DNA of 5,608 nt from Candidatus Zixiibacteriota bacterium. GTDB taxonomy: Bacteria; Zixibacteria; MSB-5A5; GN15; JACZUZ01. Of this stretch, positions 5,495 to 5,608 are shown in pieces. Position 1 is the first letter of the stretch; every line of letters begins with the position of its first letter. Location: positions 1-5,608 of the forward strand of contig JADFNA010000138.1 of the NCBI GenBank assembly GCA_022563625.1. The letters run 5' to 3'. Below the pieces are notes generated by a model. The model ran no database searches. It saw only the letters and a program-made list of their open reading frames with translations, and was not told the DNA's origin. A program made the translations under genes and the position numbers.

Positions 5495-5608
5495 TCAAAG
5501 ACGCTGTATCAGGCACAGGCAAGCGGAAACATGCCAGTCCGAAATCAACGGTATAGATCGTGTCATCGGCGCCTTGCCCAATTTCCTGGCCACAGTTGTC
5601 CACGTTCA
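5454..5608 (-). CDS. upstream part of the dockerin/TSP3 gene in another frame (partial at right edge)
   Basis: Reading in from the right edge on the minus strand, this frame gives NVDNCGQEIGQGADDTIYTV, continues through DFGLACFRLPVPDT and ITIRTK, and stops at TGA 5456-5454. It is open for about 50 codons and looks like an extracellular beta-rich segment with cysteines. It overlaps the next frame by about 40 bp. Removing one base from the A5 run (T5 on the plus strand, 5477-5481) would fuse it to the TSP3/dockerin frame as ITIRTK-FIRESKPDDCPT. I read it as the preceding part of the same protein, split by a mutation or an assembly indel. It could instead be a separate gene ending here. Confidence 0.6.
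   Translation of the reverse strand, partial: NVDNCGQEIGQGADDTIYTVDFGLACFRLPVPDTASLITIRTKIYPRKQA

Noticed and set aside
1..5608. CRISPR array, tRNA, rRNA, transposase or phage gene
   Set aside because: No regularly spaced repeats, cloverleaf-like segments, rRNA-like sequence or recombinase/transposase motifs were found on either strand.

Overview
The window looks like part of a genome from an uncultivated bacterium of the Zixibacteria / FCB-superphylum type. This is inferred from the style of its dockerin modules: paired Ca-binding loops of the form GDxNxDxxxNIxD, each followed by a hydrophobic helix and a Gly/Pro-rich turn such as FTGGPPPIC or FALGPAPTC. Secreted beta-rich proteins with such modules, thrombospondin type 3 repeats and lipoproteins beside them are typical of these lineages. 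No phylogenetic marker gene is present, so the assignment is tentative.

Layout, left to right. Bases 1-79, minus strand, hold the first 26 codons of a gene that leaves the window on the left; its N-terminus resembles the AtuA / DUF1446 family and it seems to start at TTG. Bases 80-403 are a divergent intergenic region with a cluster of GC-rich palindromes on its left side. Bases 404-2569, plus strand, encode a 721-residue secreted protein: signal peptide, N-terminal type I dockerin, Ig-like domain, a long beta-rich core and a C-terminal GxW (lipocalin-like) module. Bases 2570-2882 separate convergent genes and contain a palindromic element of about 98 bp with imperfect terminal inverted repeats and two internal hairpins, followed by a strand-asymmetric, G-poor stretch.

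The rest is on the minus strand. A candidate lipoprotein of 228 residues lies at 2883-3569. It is separated by a good intrinsic terminator (3672-3712) from a second, clearer lipoprotein of 231 residues at 3748-4443. A 178-bp gap with a perfect 7-bp dyad follows. Last is a secreted protein with a thrombospondin type 3 calcium repeat, a beta-sandwich and a C-terminal dockerin (4622 up to about 5494). Its reading frame is interrupted near 5454-5494. An overlapping frame (5454-5608) runs in from the right edge, and deleting a single A/T base at 5477-5481 would join the two.

Four of the five loci encode envelope or secreted proteins and none has a recognisable catalytic motif. Two carry dockerins, but no cohesin is visible here, so the anchoring partner must lie elsewhere. 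The AtuA-like gene is unrelated in theme and is probably the edge of another transcription unit. There are no rRNA or tRNA genes, CRISPR arrays, transposases or phage genes. I see no multi-gene defence or metabolic system. The most unusual items are the palindromic element, the N-terminal dockerin architecture and the frameshifted dockerin/TSP3 gene.
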